This document shows positions 1 to 8,768 of a stretch of DNA of 54,336 nt, piece by piece. Made by a program: the position numbers and the translations under genes. This DNA is from Arcobacter sp. (GTDB lineage Bacteria; Campylobacterota; Campylobacteria; Campylobacterales; Arcobacteraceae). The stretch spans positions 1-54,336 of the forward strand of contig QKDL01000040.1 of the NCBI GenBank assembly GCA_003252105.1, given 5' to 3'. Under the pieces are notes generated by a model that was given only the letters and a program-made list of their open reading frames with translations, made no database searches and was not told the origin of the DNA. Within the stretch, counting starts at the first letter, position 1. The number at the start of each line of letters is the position of its first letter.

Positions 1-1592
1 AAGATTTTTTGCATTATAGTAGTGAACGTTTACCTATTTTTTTTATATTAATATGTATTTATTTTATAAATAAAATTATTTTTGAGAAAAAAATTATGTT
101 AAATAAAAAACTAAATTTATATTTAATTTTTTTCATACTAGGACTTTTACCTTATACAAAATTACAAGTAGGTCCAATTGCTATTTTAATAGGTATTTTT
201 TTTGCTTTATATATAATTTTTATAAGAGCTCAAACTTTAGGAAATTTATTAAAAGCTGTTTCTTTTTCTTTTATTCCAAGTATTATTTTTTTAGTACCTT
301 TATTTTTAAATGGTAATATTTATGATTTTTATTATGGTTACATATTAAGTGGTGTCAACTATATAGGGGAAAGCTTAAGTTTTGATCTTATAATATTTTA
401 TATATCTTATGACTCACAGATTCTTGTATTTGTTACCACATACTTAATATTTATTTTTTTATTTATTACTTTAATTTTTATTTTCAAAATGCATGTATCT
501 AGTAAAGAAAAAATAATTTTTCTAGAATTAGTTTTAATACTTATTTGTACAATATATGTTGTCTTATTACCTGGTAGGATTTTTTTACATTACTTGAATC
601 TTCTATTTCCTATTTTGATAATTTTATTTTCTTTTTTATTTATATTAGTATCAAAAAATTTAAGGATTAATGATAATTTGTATTTAAAATTAATAATGGT
701 TTTATTTACCATATCTTTCATTTTTAAATTCTATTCTAACTTTCAAGGGAATAAATATTTTAAAAACCTTAATTTATCAGATGATATATTTTATGAAAGA
801 GATTTATTTAAATGGATGAATCCAGATTCAAATGATGAATTAGTTGTTTGGGGATGGATGTGTCAATTTTATATTGATACAAGTTTGCCAAGTGCTACTA
901 AAGAACTTTTACCATTTAGTTACATTTATAATGTTAAAAATAAAGAATATTTCGAGGATAAATATTTAAAAGATATTAAAACAAATAATCCAAATTTTGT
1001 AATTGATGCAGTATCACCAAATAGTTTTAATTTTAATAATGTAGAAAAACATAGTATTCAAAACTATCCAAAAATTATAAAAATTATAAATGATAAATAT
1101 ACTTTAGTTTCTAATAAAGATAAATACAATGAATGTCCAAAAATATATGTAAAAAATGAAAAGTATTTAACTTTAAATGATCAACTTATTGATTTTGAAA
1201 AAATATATTCAAAAAATAACTTAAATAAAGATAATCTAAAAAGTATAAATGATTCTATTGTTTTTGAAATGTGTAATGACTATTGGGTACTACCAGACAA
1301 AAAACTAGATACTGTTTTTTTAGAACTAAAAAAAGAAGAAAGTGTATCAAAAACAATGATTCTAAATACAAAAAATGGATTAGAAGGTGATAAAGGGACA
1401 GATAAAATTATATTAAATTATTATGATAATGAAGATAAAGTTATCTTTAGTAAGATTAGTAGATTAAAGAAATATCCAGATTGGACAGTTATAAAACATA
1501 AAAAAATAAAAGGTGTAAAAAAAGTTGGCATTGAAATAGTTTCTTTCTATGCTAATGGAGCAGGACTAAATGAGGTAAAAATATATAAATAA
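1..1592 (+). CDS. GT-C-like polytopic membrane protein, 5' end outside window
   Basis: The reading frame is open back to the window edge, and the first possible start (TTG at 9) falls inside a hydrophobic stretch, so the N-terminus is missing. About 527 residues are visible. Roughly the first 250 form a series of membrane segments. The last 270 are a hydrophilic domain beginning near the motif 'YERDLFKWMNP'. This shape, membrane channel followed by a soluble C-terminal domain, resembles GT-C glycosyltransferases (ArnT/GT39-like) acting on lipid-linked sugars at the outer face of the inner membrane. The catalytic Asp/Glu loop expected in the first luminal loop would lie upstream, so activity cannot be judged. 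It converges on a second protein of the same general shape, 4 bp away. Family assignment is inferred from topology, not from a diagnostic motif. The C-terminal domain is Asn/Lys rich, as usual in such AT-rich DNA. Confidence 0.55.
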   Translation, partial: DFLHYSSERLPIFFILICIYFINKIIFEKKIMLNKKLNLYLIFFILGLLPYTKLQVGPIAILIGIFFALYIIFIRAQTLGNLLKAVSFSFIPSIIFLVPLFLNGNIYDFYYGYILSGVNYIGESLSFDLIIFYISYDSQILVFVTTYLIFIFLFITLIFIFKMHVSSKEKIIFLELVLILICTIYVVLLPGRIFLHYLNLLFPILIILFSFLFILVSKNLRINDNLYLKLIMVLFTISFIFKFYSNFQGNKYFKNLNLSDDIFYERDLFKWMNPDSNDELVVWGWMCQFYIDTSLPSATKELLPFSYIYNVKNKEYFEDKYLKDIKTNNPNFVIDAVSPNSFNFNNVEKHSIQNYPKIIKIINDKYTLVSNKDKYNECPKIYVKNEKYLTLNDQLIDFEKIYSKNNLNKDNLKSINDSIVFEMCNDYWVLPDKKLDTVFLELKKEESVSKTMILNTKNGLEGDKGTDKIILNYYDNEDKVIFSKISRLKKYPDWTVIKHKKIKGVKKVGIEIVSFYANGAGLNEVKIYK

Positions 1593-1596
1593 ATAT

Positions 1597-3030
1597 CTAG
1601 AAATTTTGTTCTTTTTTTAATATAATATAATCATCTATTATTTTTTTACTATAAAAGTTTTTATAAATATATAATAGAGTTTGATTTTGCTGAAAATATT
1701 CATAATAATTAAACCTTGTGTATTTACCACAAAATATTATATAATCTGGCTTATATTTATTTAAATCTTCAATTATTGAATTAAATAAATAGGATTTAAA
1801 TTTTAGATTATTGGGTTCTTTTATTAGTTTGTTCAACATAATTAAACCACCAAATCTTGAAGCCCATTTTTGATCTTCTCTCAACAAAGATTGACCCATA
1901 GCAACATCCATTGATATAGTTTGAATTGTAGTGTTTTTGGGTAGACTTTGAACTAATTGTTCAAGGACTTTATATCTAGGGACTGATAAAATATTTAAAT
2001 ATATAATCATTAATATCAATTCAATGAAAATAACTGAAACAACAATTTTTATAAAGTTTGATGATTTCATTAAATTTAAAAGTATATGTGTTAAAAATAT
2101 ATAATTAATCATGAATATAGGAATTCTATGATAAGTCCAACCTTTTTGCTGAATTAAATAAATTATTAACGAGATACAAATTAGTCCAAAAAAATTTAGT
2201 TCTTCATAATAAAATTTTTTTCTTCTAATTATAAACCATAATAATAAAATAAAGAGTAGAAATAGTGTATCTAAATTATATAGCATATCTAAAATAGATT
2301 TATTAAATGATATAGTATATATTTCTATTGCAAGGGGTATTCCAACGCTATAATATCCATAAAAAAAAATATAAATAAACAATAAATAAAAAGGACCACT
2401 TAAAGCAATTATAAAAAAATCTATTCTTAAAATAGCTTTGATATTTTTTTGATTTATTATTAGGATTAGTTCACTTATCAAAAATAATAAGAAAAAATGT
2501 GGTTTTAAATTAAATCCAAAAATTGCAAAAGTTGATATTGCAATCAGTGTCATTTTATCTAATGATATCTTATTCCTATATATCATACTTAAAATATAAG
2601 GTGTAGTAAATATTATTAGTAGATGTTCTCTTTCTCCGAAACTAGGTATGGGTGAAAGTATTAAAATAAAGCCTAAAGCATAAAGATAAACTCTCAATAA
2701 TTTAGTATTTGTCTTATATAATTGAGATAAAATTTTTAATGAAAGGTATAAGGAAACTACTGTTAATAGTATTAATAATAGTATATATAAGACTTTTTCA
2801 TTAAAAGGTAATAATTTACTAAATAAGACAGGTATAGTAGAATATACATATATTAAAGGTGGATTTAATGCTGGAAGTTCAGAATATAAAGTTGTGCCTG
2901 ATAATATCTGTTTTGCACCATGCAAAATCCATGTAGAATCAACATTTAGAGGAAAGTTATTAAAATAAATATAAAGTAATGTCAATAATAAAAAACTATA
3001 AAATAAATCAAATAAACGTGAATATGTCAT
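1597..3030 (-). CDS. GT-C-like polytopic membrane protein
   Basis: 477 residues. It has an N-terminal membrane anchor, then the luminal motif 'NVDSTWILHGAKQILSG' and 'ALNPPLIYVYSTIP' at about residues 29-68, about ten further membrane segments, and a soluble C-terminal domain from about residue 355. An Asp in the first extracytoplasmic loop followed by a Pro-rich stretch (here D31 and 'LNPP') is typical of GT39/ArnT-like transferases, which use polyprenyl-phosphate sugars. The acceptor cannot be told. Its start overlaps the stop of maf by 4 bp (ATGA), so the two are probably co-transcribed. It converges with the gene at 1-1592, of similar architecture but without obvious close similarity. Confident as a real gene, moderate on family. 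Confidence 0.6.
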   Translation of the reverse strand: MTYSRLFDLFYSFLLLTLLYIYFNNFPLNVDSTWILHGAKQILSGTTLYSELPALNPPLIYVYSTIPVLFSKLLPFNEKVLYILLLILLTVVSLYLSLKILSQLYKTNTKLLRVYLYALGFILILSPIPSFGEREHLLIIFTTPYILSMIYRNKISLDKMTLIAISTFAIFGFNLKPHFFLLFLISELILIINQKNIKAILRIDFFIIALSGPFYLLFIYIFFYGYYSVGIPLAIEIYTISFNKSILDMLYNLDTLFLLFILLLWFIIRRKKFYYEELNFFGLICISLIIYLIQQKGWTYHRIPIFMINYIFLTHILLNLMKSSNFIKIVVSVIFIELILMIIYLNILSVPRYKVLEQLVQSLPKNTTIQTISMDVAMGQSLLREDQKWASRFGGLIMLNKLIKEPNNLKFKSYLFNSIIEDLNKYKPDYIIFCGKYTRFNYYEYFQQNQTLLYIYKNFYSKKIIDDYIILKKEQNF

Positions 3031-3572
3031 AAATATAACTTTAACTTTTCAACACAAAGTCCCATAGCTGTACTTTCATAACCCACAACACTTTTTATAT
3101 AAGGTTTACAAAATCCTTCAACCATTATAGCTCCTGCTTTTCCAAAACATTCGCCTGATTTTATATATTCTTCCATATCTGTTTTATCAAACTTTTTAAA
3201 CTCGTAAGTTGTGATAGATAAATCAATAACTTTTTTATATATACTATGATAAATCATACAAGTTATAACTGAGGTTTTATTTCCACTTTGAAGTTCCAAC
3301 ATTTTTTTTGCATCATTTACATCTTTTGCTTTTCTAAGAAGTAATTCATTAGTTGTTACTACTGAATCGGCAACTAATAATGGCATATCTTCACAACCAT
3401 ATTTTTTAAATAGTTCATTATATTTTCCAAGTGTTGCTTCATATACAAAAGATTTAGGATTTAATGCTTTAATAGAATTTTCGTCAAAATTTCCACCATT
3501 TTGAATAAATTTTATATTATTTTCTTTTAGTAGTTTTACTCGTGTTGGAGAATTTGAACCAAGTCTAATCAA
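3027..3572 (-). CDS. maf: Maf family nucleotide pyrophosphatase
   Basis: 181 residues, usual length for Maf. The N-terminal 'LGSNSPTRVKLL' matches the family signature (S/A-x-S-P-R-R-x-x-L-L), and 'LLVADSVVTTN' matches the D-[ST]-V block carrying the metal-binding acid. Family members hydrolyse non-canonical or modified nucleoside triphosphates (dTTP/UTP or m7GTP types) to the monophosphate in the cytoplasm, and were first described as septum-formation inhibitors. The start is TTG at 3572, supported by an AAGGA-type ribosome site a few bases upstream. The signature has Thr where many members have the first Arg ('SPTR'), a common variation in this phylum. It is the first gene of a two-gene unit with the membrane protein downstream. 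Confidence 0.85.
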   Translation of the reverse strand: MIRLGSNSPTRVKLLKENNIKFIQNGGNFDENSIKALNPKSFVYEATLGKYNELFKKYGCEDMPLLVADSVVTTNELLLRKAKDVNDAKKMLELQSGNKTSVITCMIYHSIYKKVIDLSITTYEFKKFDKTDMEEYIKSGECFGKAGAIMVEGFCKPYIKSVVGYESTAMGLCVEKLKLYL

Positions 3573-3634
3573 AGTTGTCCTTATAAAATTTTTATTATTT
3601 TATCAAAAGAGAGGAAAAAGCGAATTAAATTATG

Positions 3635-3640
3635 TATAAT
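3635..3640 (+). promoter_or_regulatory. Putative -10 box (TATAAT) of the membrane transporter gene
   Basis: A perfect TATAAT ends only five bases before the ATG at 3646. Upstream is AT-rich, as in Campylobacterota sigma-70 promoters, which lack a strong -35 box. Initiation about seven bases downstream would put the first base of the RNA at or next to the start codon. Confidence 0.5.
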
Positions 3641-3645
3641 TGCAT

Positions 3646-4929
3646 ATGAATTTACAAAAAATATCTGGAATATTAATTTTTTTATCATTTATTGTTACTA
3701 TATATAGTTATTTTTTTTCAAGTCCAATTTTTGTTTTATCTGGGATACTAGCTTGGTTTGCCTTGATTATACTTTTTAAAGATAGTTCAAATAAAAAACT
3801 TTTGATAACATTAATAGTTCTTTCAGTTATCTGTTTTGCTTTTAGTTATCAAAGAGGTTTTGATATAGATTTTAAAAGGGCTATTTTAGTAAATCAATAT
3901 CTTTTAACACTTCTTATAGGAGTTGGTTTTTTAAGGTTAATTGCTACACCTAAAGAGGAAAAGATAAAAGCTTTGCCAAAGGGTAAAAATTCATTTATTA
4001 AAACATATTTGGGAATTCATCTTTTTGGTTCAGTTATAAATTTATCGGCTTTAATTTTAGTAGCTGATAAATTATCAAAAACCTCAAGATTAACTAAAGA
4101 GCAGATTATAGTATTAACTAGGGCTTTTTCTTCAGATGCTTATTGGTCTCCTTTCTTTGTTGCATTTGCAGCTGCATCAACTTATGCACCTAATTTATCG
4201 ACAATTACTATTATATTTTTTGGACTTATTTTAGCTATTATTGCTTTTATTTTTACATATTTTGAAATCTCAAGTAGCAAATGTGATATAGAGCAATTTG
4301 AAGGGTATCCAATCCATTTTGAAACCTTATATTTACCATTTGTTTTAGCATTGATGGTTATTCTTGCAAATCATTATTATCCACAATTAAAAGTTATATT
4401 ACTTATCTCATTTTTTTCTATTGTTTTAACATCAGTGATTTTACCTTTTAAATTAGGTATAAAAAATGCGGTAAAAAAATTAAACACTCATGTTTTTGAA
4501 GAGTTACCAAAGATGAAAAATGAATTAGCATTATTTTTGGTTGCTGGTATGTTTGGTGTTAGTGTTAGTTCTATTTTGATTGGATTTAATATCGCTTTGC
4601 CTTTTGAACATTTTGATGGAATAAGTGCTTCTATATTACTACTTATTTTGATACTTTTATCATTTGTTGGTATTCATCCAATAATCTCTATTGCTGTTAT
4701 AGGAAACTGGGTGGGGGATTTAAATCAAACCTTACTTGCAGCAACTTTTCTAATGTCTTGGTCTACTGCTGTTTCAACTTCACCTTTTAGTGGAGTAAAT
4801 TTAACTATGCAATCTAGATATAATTTATATGCAATTGAAATATTTAAGATAAATATATTTTATGCTTTAAAAATGTATACAGTTTGTGTTATAATCCTCT
4901 TTCTTTTATCAAACTATTTAGGAATTTAA
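3646..4929 (+). CDS. Polytopic membrane protein, probable ion-transporter-like carrier
   Basis: 427 residues from the ATG at 3646; an in-frame TTG at 3640 lies inside the likely -10 box and was rejected. About 11-12 membrane segments are visible. Two similar halves can be recognised. The first ends in 'LTRAFSSDAYWSPFFVAFA' (about residues 165-183), the second in 'MSWSTAVSTSPFSGVNL' (about 377-393). Each holds a Ser/Thr/Pro-rich re-entrant-like stretch, as in carriers with inverted-repeat pseudosymmetry such as the ion transporter (IT) superfamily. Substrate unknown. The stop codon is followed directly by the start of the AEC carrier, so the two form an operon. Confident as a gene, weak on function. 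Confidence 0.6.
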   Translation: MNLQKISGILIFLSFIVTIYSYFFSSPIFVLSGILAWFALIILFKDSSNKKLLITLIVLSVICFAFSYQRGFDIDFKRAILVNQYLLTLLIGVGFLRLIATPKEEKIKALPKGKNSFIKTYLGIHLFGSVINLSALILVADKLSKTSRLTKEQIIVLTRAFSSDAYWSPFFVAFAAASTYAPNLSTITIIFFGLILAIIAFIFTYFEISSSKCDIEQFEGYPIHFETLYLPFVLALMVILANHYYPQLKVILLISFFSIVLTSVILPFKLGIKNAVKKLNTHVFEELPKMKNELALFLVAGMFGVSVSSILIGFNIALPFEHFDGISASILLLILILLSFVGIHPIISIAVIGNWVGDLNQTLLAATFLMSWSTAVSTSPFSGVNLTMQSRYNLYAIEIFKINIFYALKMYTVCVIILFLLSNYLGI

Positions 4930-5856
4930 TTGAATATTTTTTTAGTGATTTTGGGAAAAATCTTCCCTTTGTATTTAAACATCATTATTGGTTATCTAGC
5001 AACTAGATATTTAAAAGTAAAAAGGGAATATGTAGCTACGCTTTTAGTATATATTTTAGGTCCAATTGTAATATTTTTTGCTGTTTTATCTATTGAAATC
5101 AATCTACAACTTGTATTTCTTCCTATTTTTATTTTTGTTTTCGGAAGTAGTATTGCTTTTTATATTTTACATAGATATAAAAATCATTGGAAAGATGCTA
5201 GTGTAAATACTTTGGCTTTTACTTGTGGTACCGGAAATACAGGATTTTTTGGAATTCCACTAGCAATGATTTTGTTAGACCCAAATAGTGCAAATATATT
5301 TATTTTTGGTACCTTAGCATCACTTTTATATGAAAATACTACAGGTTTTTTTGTAACTGCAAAGGGAAGTTTTACAGCTAGGCAATCTATAGTAAAAATC
5401 ATAAAATTGCCACTTTTATACGCTTTTATAGCGGGACTTTGTTTTAACCTTGCAGGATTTAGAACACCAGAAATTATAATTCCATATTTTGAAAACCTAA
5501 AATGGGCATATGGAATTTTAGGTATGATGATGCTTGGAATGGGAATGAAAGGGTTTAACATCCATGAAGATTTTGATAAAAAATATATTAGAATCTCTTA
5601 CTTTTTTAAATTCTTTTTTTGGCCAGCTGTTGTATTAGCTATTATCTTTGTAGATAAAAATTTTATAAACTTTTTAAATGAAGAGATTTATAAAGTGATG
5701 TTTTTATTCTCTATTGTACCCCTTGCAGGTAATACAGTTACTTTAGCAGTTTTACTAAAAGCAAAACCAGAAAAAGCATCTTTTACAGTTTTATTATCAA
5801 CCTTGATATCTATAGTTTATATTCCAGTAGTATTGGCTTTATATGGAGGATTTTAG
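4930..5856 (+). CDS. AEC (auxin efflux carrier) family transporter
   Basis: 308 residues with about ten membrane segments, the usual size of the Mem_trans/AEC family. Typical features are the N-terminal 'LYLNIIIGYLATRYL' helix and the Gly/Asn-rich 'CGTGNTGFFGIPLAMILL' around residues 97-114, corresponding to the GNTGF/GIP crossover region. The C-terminal 'SIVPLAGNTVTLAVLL' repeats the G-N-T pattern. Bacterial members carry malate, malonate or other carboxylates by secondary transport in the inner membrane; the substrate here cannot be told. TTG start immediately after the stop of the upstream carrier, with AGGAAT as ribosome site. The 3' end overlaps the convergent NlpC/P60 gene by 4 bp. Confidence 0.82.
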   Translation: MNIFLVILGKIFPLYLNIIIGYLATRYLKVKREYVATLLVYILGPIVIFFAVLSIEINLQLVFLPIFIFVFGSSIAFYILHRYKNHWKDASVNTLAFTCGTGNTGFFGIPLAMILLDPNSANIFIFGTLASLLYENTTGFFVTAKGSFTARQSIVKIIKLPLLYAFIAGLCFNLAGFRTPEIIIPYFENLKWAYGILGMMMLGMGMKGFNIHEDFDKKYIRISYFFKFFFWPAVVLAIIFVDKNFINFLNEEIYKVMFLFSIVPLAGNTVTLAVLLKAKPEKASFTVLLSTLISIVYIPVVLALYGGF

Positions 5857-6386
5857 TATAAAATCCTTTGGATTTTCCAAAAACTAGCTTGATAATAAGG
5901 GTTGTCCAAATGGGAAATTATCACTCCAAAATTTGTTGAGGCATGTAAAAACTTGCCACCTTCTAAATATATCCCCACATGTCTTGTACTAAAACCAGTT
6001 TTAAAAAAAATCAAATCACCCATTTGCAACTCATCCATATCGATCTCTTTTCCAAATGATGATTGATATTTAGTAGTTCTTGGAATTTTTTTATGAAGTT
6101 TATCTTTAAAAGTTCTTTGCACAAAAGCAGAGCAGTCTATACCTTTTTTTGTATCTCCTCCATATTTGTATTGAACCCCTTTCCATTCAATAAATTGTGA
6201 GTATAAAGCATCATAAAGCTTACTATAAGAGATATTTTTTGTAATATCATAATTATAAGAAGATTTAGGAGGGAAACTATGGTTATAGTTTATACTATCA
6301 CTTAAATAAACAGGTTTAGAACTACTACAACCACTAAATATAAAAATAGTAGTCAATAAAAAATAGATTATATATTTGATTTTCAT
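5853..6386 (-). CDS. NlpC/P60 family lipoprotein (peptidoglycan peptidase)
   Basis: 177 residues. A signal peptide ends in a lipobox with Cys20 ('IFSGC'), so the protein should be lipid-anchored, most likely in the outer membrane. The NlpC/P60 domain covers about residues 60-177. The catalytic Cys85 lies in 'GIDCSAFVQ', His136 in 'RHVGIY' and the third polar residue is His148 in 'FLHAS'. Such enzymes cleave gamma-D-glutamyl-diaminopimelate bonds in peptidoglycan stem peptides (Spr/MepS-like). It lies 28 bases downstream of the last hydrogenase gene on the same strand, so read-through is possible though the function is unrelated. Confidence 0.87.
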   Translation of the reverse strand: MKIKYIIYFLLTTIFIFSGCSSSKPVYLSDSINYNHSFPPKSSYNYDITKNISYSKLYDALYSQFIEWKGVQYKYGGDTKKGIDCSAFVQRTFKDKLHKKIPRTTKYQSSFGKEIDMDELQMGDLIFFKTGFSTRHVGIYLEGGKFLHASTNFGVIISHLDNPYYQASFWKIQRILY

Positions 6387-6414
6387 AAATAATTTTAATT
6401 CAACTTAACTTAAA

Positions 6415-6831
6415 TTATAAACTATTATCTTTTTTCTTAGACTCTTTATAATCAATTCTACTTTGTTTTGCCTCTTTGTAGGTTTGCCTCCAATGGGTAA
6501 ATATTTTATCATCCATTGTTCCGATACTTGGTTTAATCTCACTATGGGTTAAAGCCAAATCTATCTTAGGACAGTTTCTAACACACTCTCCACAAAAGAT
6601 ACAAAGATATTCATTGTAGTGATATTTTTTTGTTCCATCCATATTTTGATGAAAAACTATAGCTTTGGGTGGACACACCTTTTCACACTTATCACAAAAA
6701 ATACACTCATTTACATCATAAACAATTAAACCTCTGTATCTAGAAGCTCTTTTAATTGGTTCTTTTGGATAATCTATTGTTAAAGGTTTTTTAAAAATAT
6801 TTTTAAAGGATTCAACAAATGATTTAAACAT
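6415..6831 (-). CDS. echF: Group 4 hydrogenase ferredoxin-like subunit (NuoI/EchF type)
   Basis: 138 residues with two complete 4Fe-4S motifs: Cys43, 46, 49, 53 ('CIFCDKCEKVCP') and Cys77, 80, 83, 87 ('CIFCGECVRNCP'). This is the 8Fe polyferredoxin of the NuoI/HyfH/EchF type. It passes electrons between a soluble donor (probably ferredoxin) and the proximal cluster of the small subunit. It is the last of six hydrogenase genes, 6 bp after the large-subunit gene. The hydrophilic C-terminal tail is rich in Lys and Ser. The Ech name is chosen from subunit composition and gene order; HyfH/HycF-like would be equally valid at family level. Confidence 0.85.
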   Translation of the reverse strand: MFKSFVESFKNIFKKPLTIDYPKEPIKRASRYRGLIVYDVNECIFCDKCEKVCPPKAIVFHQNMDGTKKYHYNEYLCIFCGECVRNCPKIDLALTHSEIKPSIGTMDDKIFTHWRQTYKEAKQSRIDYKESKKKDNSL

Positions 6832-6837
6832 AGTTTA

Positions 6838-7926
6838 CTACTTTGCAGTACAAGACATACATGGATCAAATGAAGCTAAAATTGCATGAGCATCAGCATA
6901 ATTAGCGCCTTTAAATACATCAACCATTGCAGGAATCTGTGAAAATGTTGGAGTTTTTATTCTTACTCTTTCTAACATACTTTTTCCATTTGCTCGAAGA
7001 TAATAAAATATTTCACCTCTTGGAGCTTCAAGTCTTGTAAAAGCTTCACCATTTGGTTTTCCTTTTGCTTTAACTTCTATAGGACCCTCAGGTAAACCTT
7101 CTACAATATTTTTTACCATTTTAATAGAGTTTTTTATCTCTTTTAATCGTACAAGATTTCTTGCATGAATATCTCCACCACTTTCAAATACAGGTTCATA
7201 ACCCACCTCTTCATATGGGAAATTATTAGTTTCCAGCCTTACATCTATTTTAGCCCCAGTTGCTCTTGCCATTGGTCCTAAGGCGTTCATTATATAAGCA
7301 TTTTCTTTTGTAAGCACACCAATATTTTTGTATTTTAAACTAAGAGACCAGTTGTTTGTAAATTTGTCCATTAAATCATCAATTTTTTCTTCAAGTAGTG
7401 TTAGGTTTGTTTTTAAAAGTTTTTCTGTTTCAATCTCCAAATCTCTATTTACTGAACCAATATTTACATAATCAAATTGTACTCTATTCCCTGAAATAGC
7501 CTCTTGAATATCCATTACAAGTTCTCTATCACCCATGATTTTCATAAACATTCCCTCAAATCCAGCATTTTCACTAACATGGGATAAACACAACATATGG
7601 GAATGGATTCTATCAAGTTCTAACATCAAAAGTCTAAGATACTGGATTTTTTTTGGAATCTCTAATTGTAGAAGTTGTTCTATTCCCATAGTATAAGCCA
7701 ATGAGTGTGTTATAGCACAAAGTCCACAAACTCTAGCTACTACATAAGAAATTTGTTTATATTCAAAATTTGTTGTACAAGCTTTTTCAATACCTCTATG
7801 TACAAAACCTACATCCCAATCAACATCAACAATTTTTTCATTTTGGGTTGTAAAATTAAATCTAATAGGTTCAAGTAAACTTATATGTTGAGATCCCAAA
7901 GGGATATTTATAGTTTTTTTAGGCAT
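6838..7926 (-). CDS. echE: Group 4 [NiFe] hydrogenase large (catalytic) subunit, EchE type
   Basis: 362 residues, homologous to NuoD/HycE-C/EchE. Both Ni-Fe ligand pairs are present: Cys67 and Cys70 in 'RVCGLC', and Cys356 and Cys359 in 'DPCMSCTAK'. It is therefore a genuine hydrogenase subunit and not a complex I 49-kDa subunit, which lacks these cysteines. The protein ends three residues after the last ligand Cys. In enzymes with a maturation peptidase, cleavage happens at this point, so no C-terminal peptide needs removal; EchE- and CooH-like proteins are known to share this. Predicted role: proton reduction or H2 oxidation at the cytoplasmic face of the membrane arm. Start overlaps echD by 8 bp. 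No hyp maturation genes lie in the window. Confidence 0.9.
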   Translation of the reverse strand: MPKKTINIPLGSQHISLLEPIRFNFTTQNEKIVDVDWDVGFVHRGIEKACTTNFEYKQISYVVARVCGLCAITHSLAYTMGIEQLLQLEIPKKIQYLRLLMLELDRIHSHMLCLSHVSENAGFEGMFMKIMGDRELVMDIQEAISGNRVQFDYVNIGSVNRDLEIETEKLLKTNLTLLEEKIDDLMDKFTNNWSLSLKYKNIGVLTKENAYIMNALGPMARATGAKIDVRLETNNFPYEEVGYEPVFESGGDIHARNLVRLKEIKNSIKMVKNIVEGLPEGPIEVKAKGKPNGEAFTRLEAPRGEIFYYLRANGKSMLERVRIKTPTFSQIPAMVDVFKGANYADAHAILASFDPCMSCTAK

Positions 7927-8260
7927 TGTTACCCCTTAGTGGAGTTTTTGTTGAGGTTTCATCTAAATATAAACCTTTATTTACATTGTTTATTTTTAAA
8001 CCAAATAAATCAACAACTTCCATCTCACTCATAATTGCACTTGGGATTATATCTGCTATTGAGTCAATAGATGTATCAAAATCCACATCACACTCAAAAA
8101 CCTCAATCTCATCTTTTTGTTCATATTTTGAAAATATCCATTGAAGTTTACAAACTCCATCTATATCACTCGCATTTAAAGTAACAAAATGCCAAATTTC
8201 TGGTTTATAAAAGTGTTTAATAGACTTTTTTAAATTTATTATATCAATCTTGTGAGTCAT
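7919..8260 (-). CDS. echD: Group 4 hydrogenase NuoC-like subunit (EchD type)
   Basis: 113 residues, much shorter than free-standing NuoC. It is comparable to the small EchD subunit and to the N-terminal domain of HycE/HyfG. The C-terminal half ('IIPSAIMSEMEVVDLFGLKI', about residues 71-90) matches the conserved E-R-E-x-x-D-L-F-G segment of the NuoC family, here as 'EMEVVDLFGL'. It has no cofactor motif. In the complex it packs against the large subunit and helps couple it to the membrane arm. It overlaps its upstream neighbour by 17 bp and its downstream neighbour by 8 bp, suggesting translational coupling. The position between NuoB-like and NuoD-like genes is the main support. Confidence 0.8.
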   Translation of the reverse strand: MTHKIDIINLKKSIKHFYKPEIWHFVTLNASDIDGVCKLQWIFSKYEQKDEIEVFECDVDFDTSIDSIADIIPSAIMSEMEVVDLFGLKINNVNKGLYLDETSTKTPLRGNNA

Positions 8261-8768
8261 TTATATTTCCTGCAAATTTTGTTCTATCTATAGTTTCTTG
8301 TTTTTCATCAAGTTTACCTAGAAGTTTTTTAGGCTTTTCAATATCTTTTGTTTTTTTCTCTAAAATTTCTAAACCCTTTACAACTCCATCTATAATCAAT
8401 TCTGGGCTTGCTGCACACCCTGGGATATATACATCAACTGGAATAAAACTATCTATTCCATTTTCTACATTATACATATCACTAAAAACTCCACCAGTAC
8501 AAGTACAGCTTCCAACTGCAACTACAACTTTTGGTTCAGGCATAGCTGTATAAAGTTCTATAATTCTCTCCCTTGAACGGTAAGTTAATGGTCCAGTTAC
8601 CAAAAAAATATCTGATTGTTTTGGATTTCCATTATTTAATATTCCAAATCTTTCTAAATCATATCGTGGGCTCATAGCAGCTAATATCTCTATATCACAA
8701 CCATTACAACTACCACAGTTATAGTGTAGTATCCAAGGGGATTTTTTTCTATATTTTTCTAAGGGCAT
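8244..8768 (-). CDS. echC: Group 4 [NiFe] hydrogenase small subunit (NuoB/EchC type)
   Basis: 174 residues. Four cysteines of the proximal 4Fe-4S cluster are visible: Cys21 and Cys24 in 'CGSCNGCDIE', Cys88 in 'VGSCTCTGG' and Cys118 in 'YIPGCAASPE'. The C-x-x-C arrangement instead of the tandem Cys-Cys of complex I NuoB is characteristic of hydrogenase small subunits of group 4. There is no twin-arginine signal, so the subunit stays in the cytoplasm, as expected. It accepts electrons from the EchF clusters and hands them to the Ni-Fe site. It overlaps both neighbours (10 bp upstream, 17 bp downstream). A Lys-rich tail of about 35 residues follows the conserved core. Confidence 0.9.
   Translation of the reverse strand: MPLEKYRKKSPWILHYNCGSCNGCDIEILAAMSPRYDLERFGILNNGNPKQSDIFLVTGPLTYRSRERIIELYTAMPEPKVVVAVGSCTCTGGVFSDMYNVENGIDSFIPVDVYIPGCAASPELIIDGVVKGLEILEKKTKDIEKPKKLLGKLDEKQETIDRTKFAGNINDSQD

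Noticed and set aside
5184-5561. 125-codon minus-strand open frame
   Set aside because: Lies wholly inside the AEC carrier gene, antisense, with no ribosome site and no recognisable domain.
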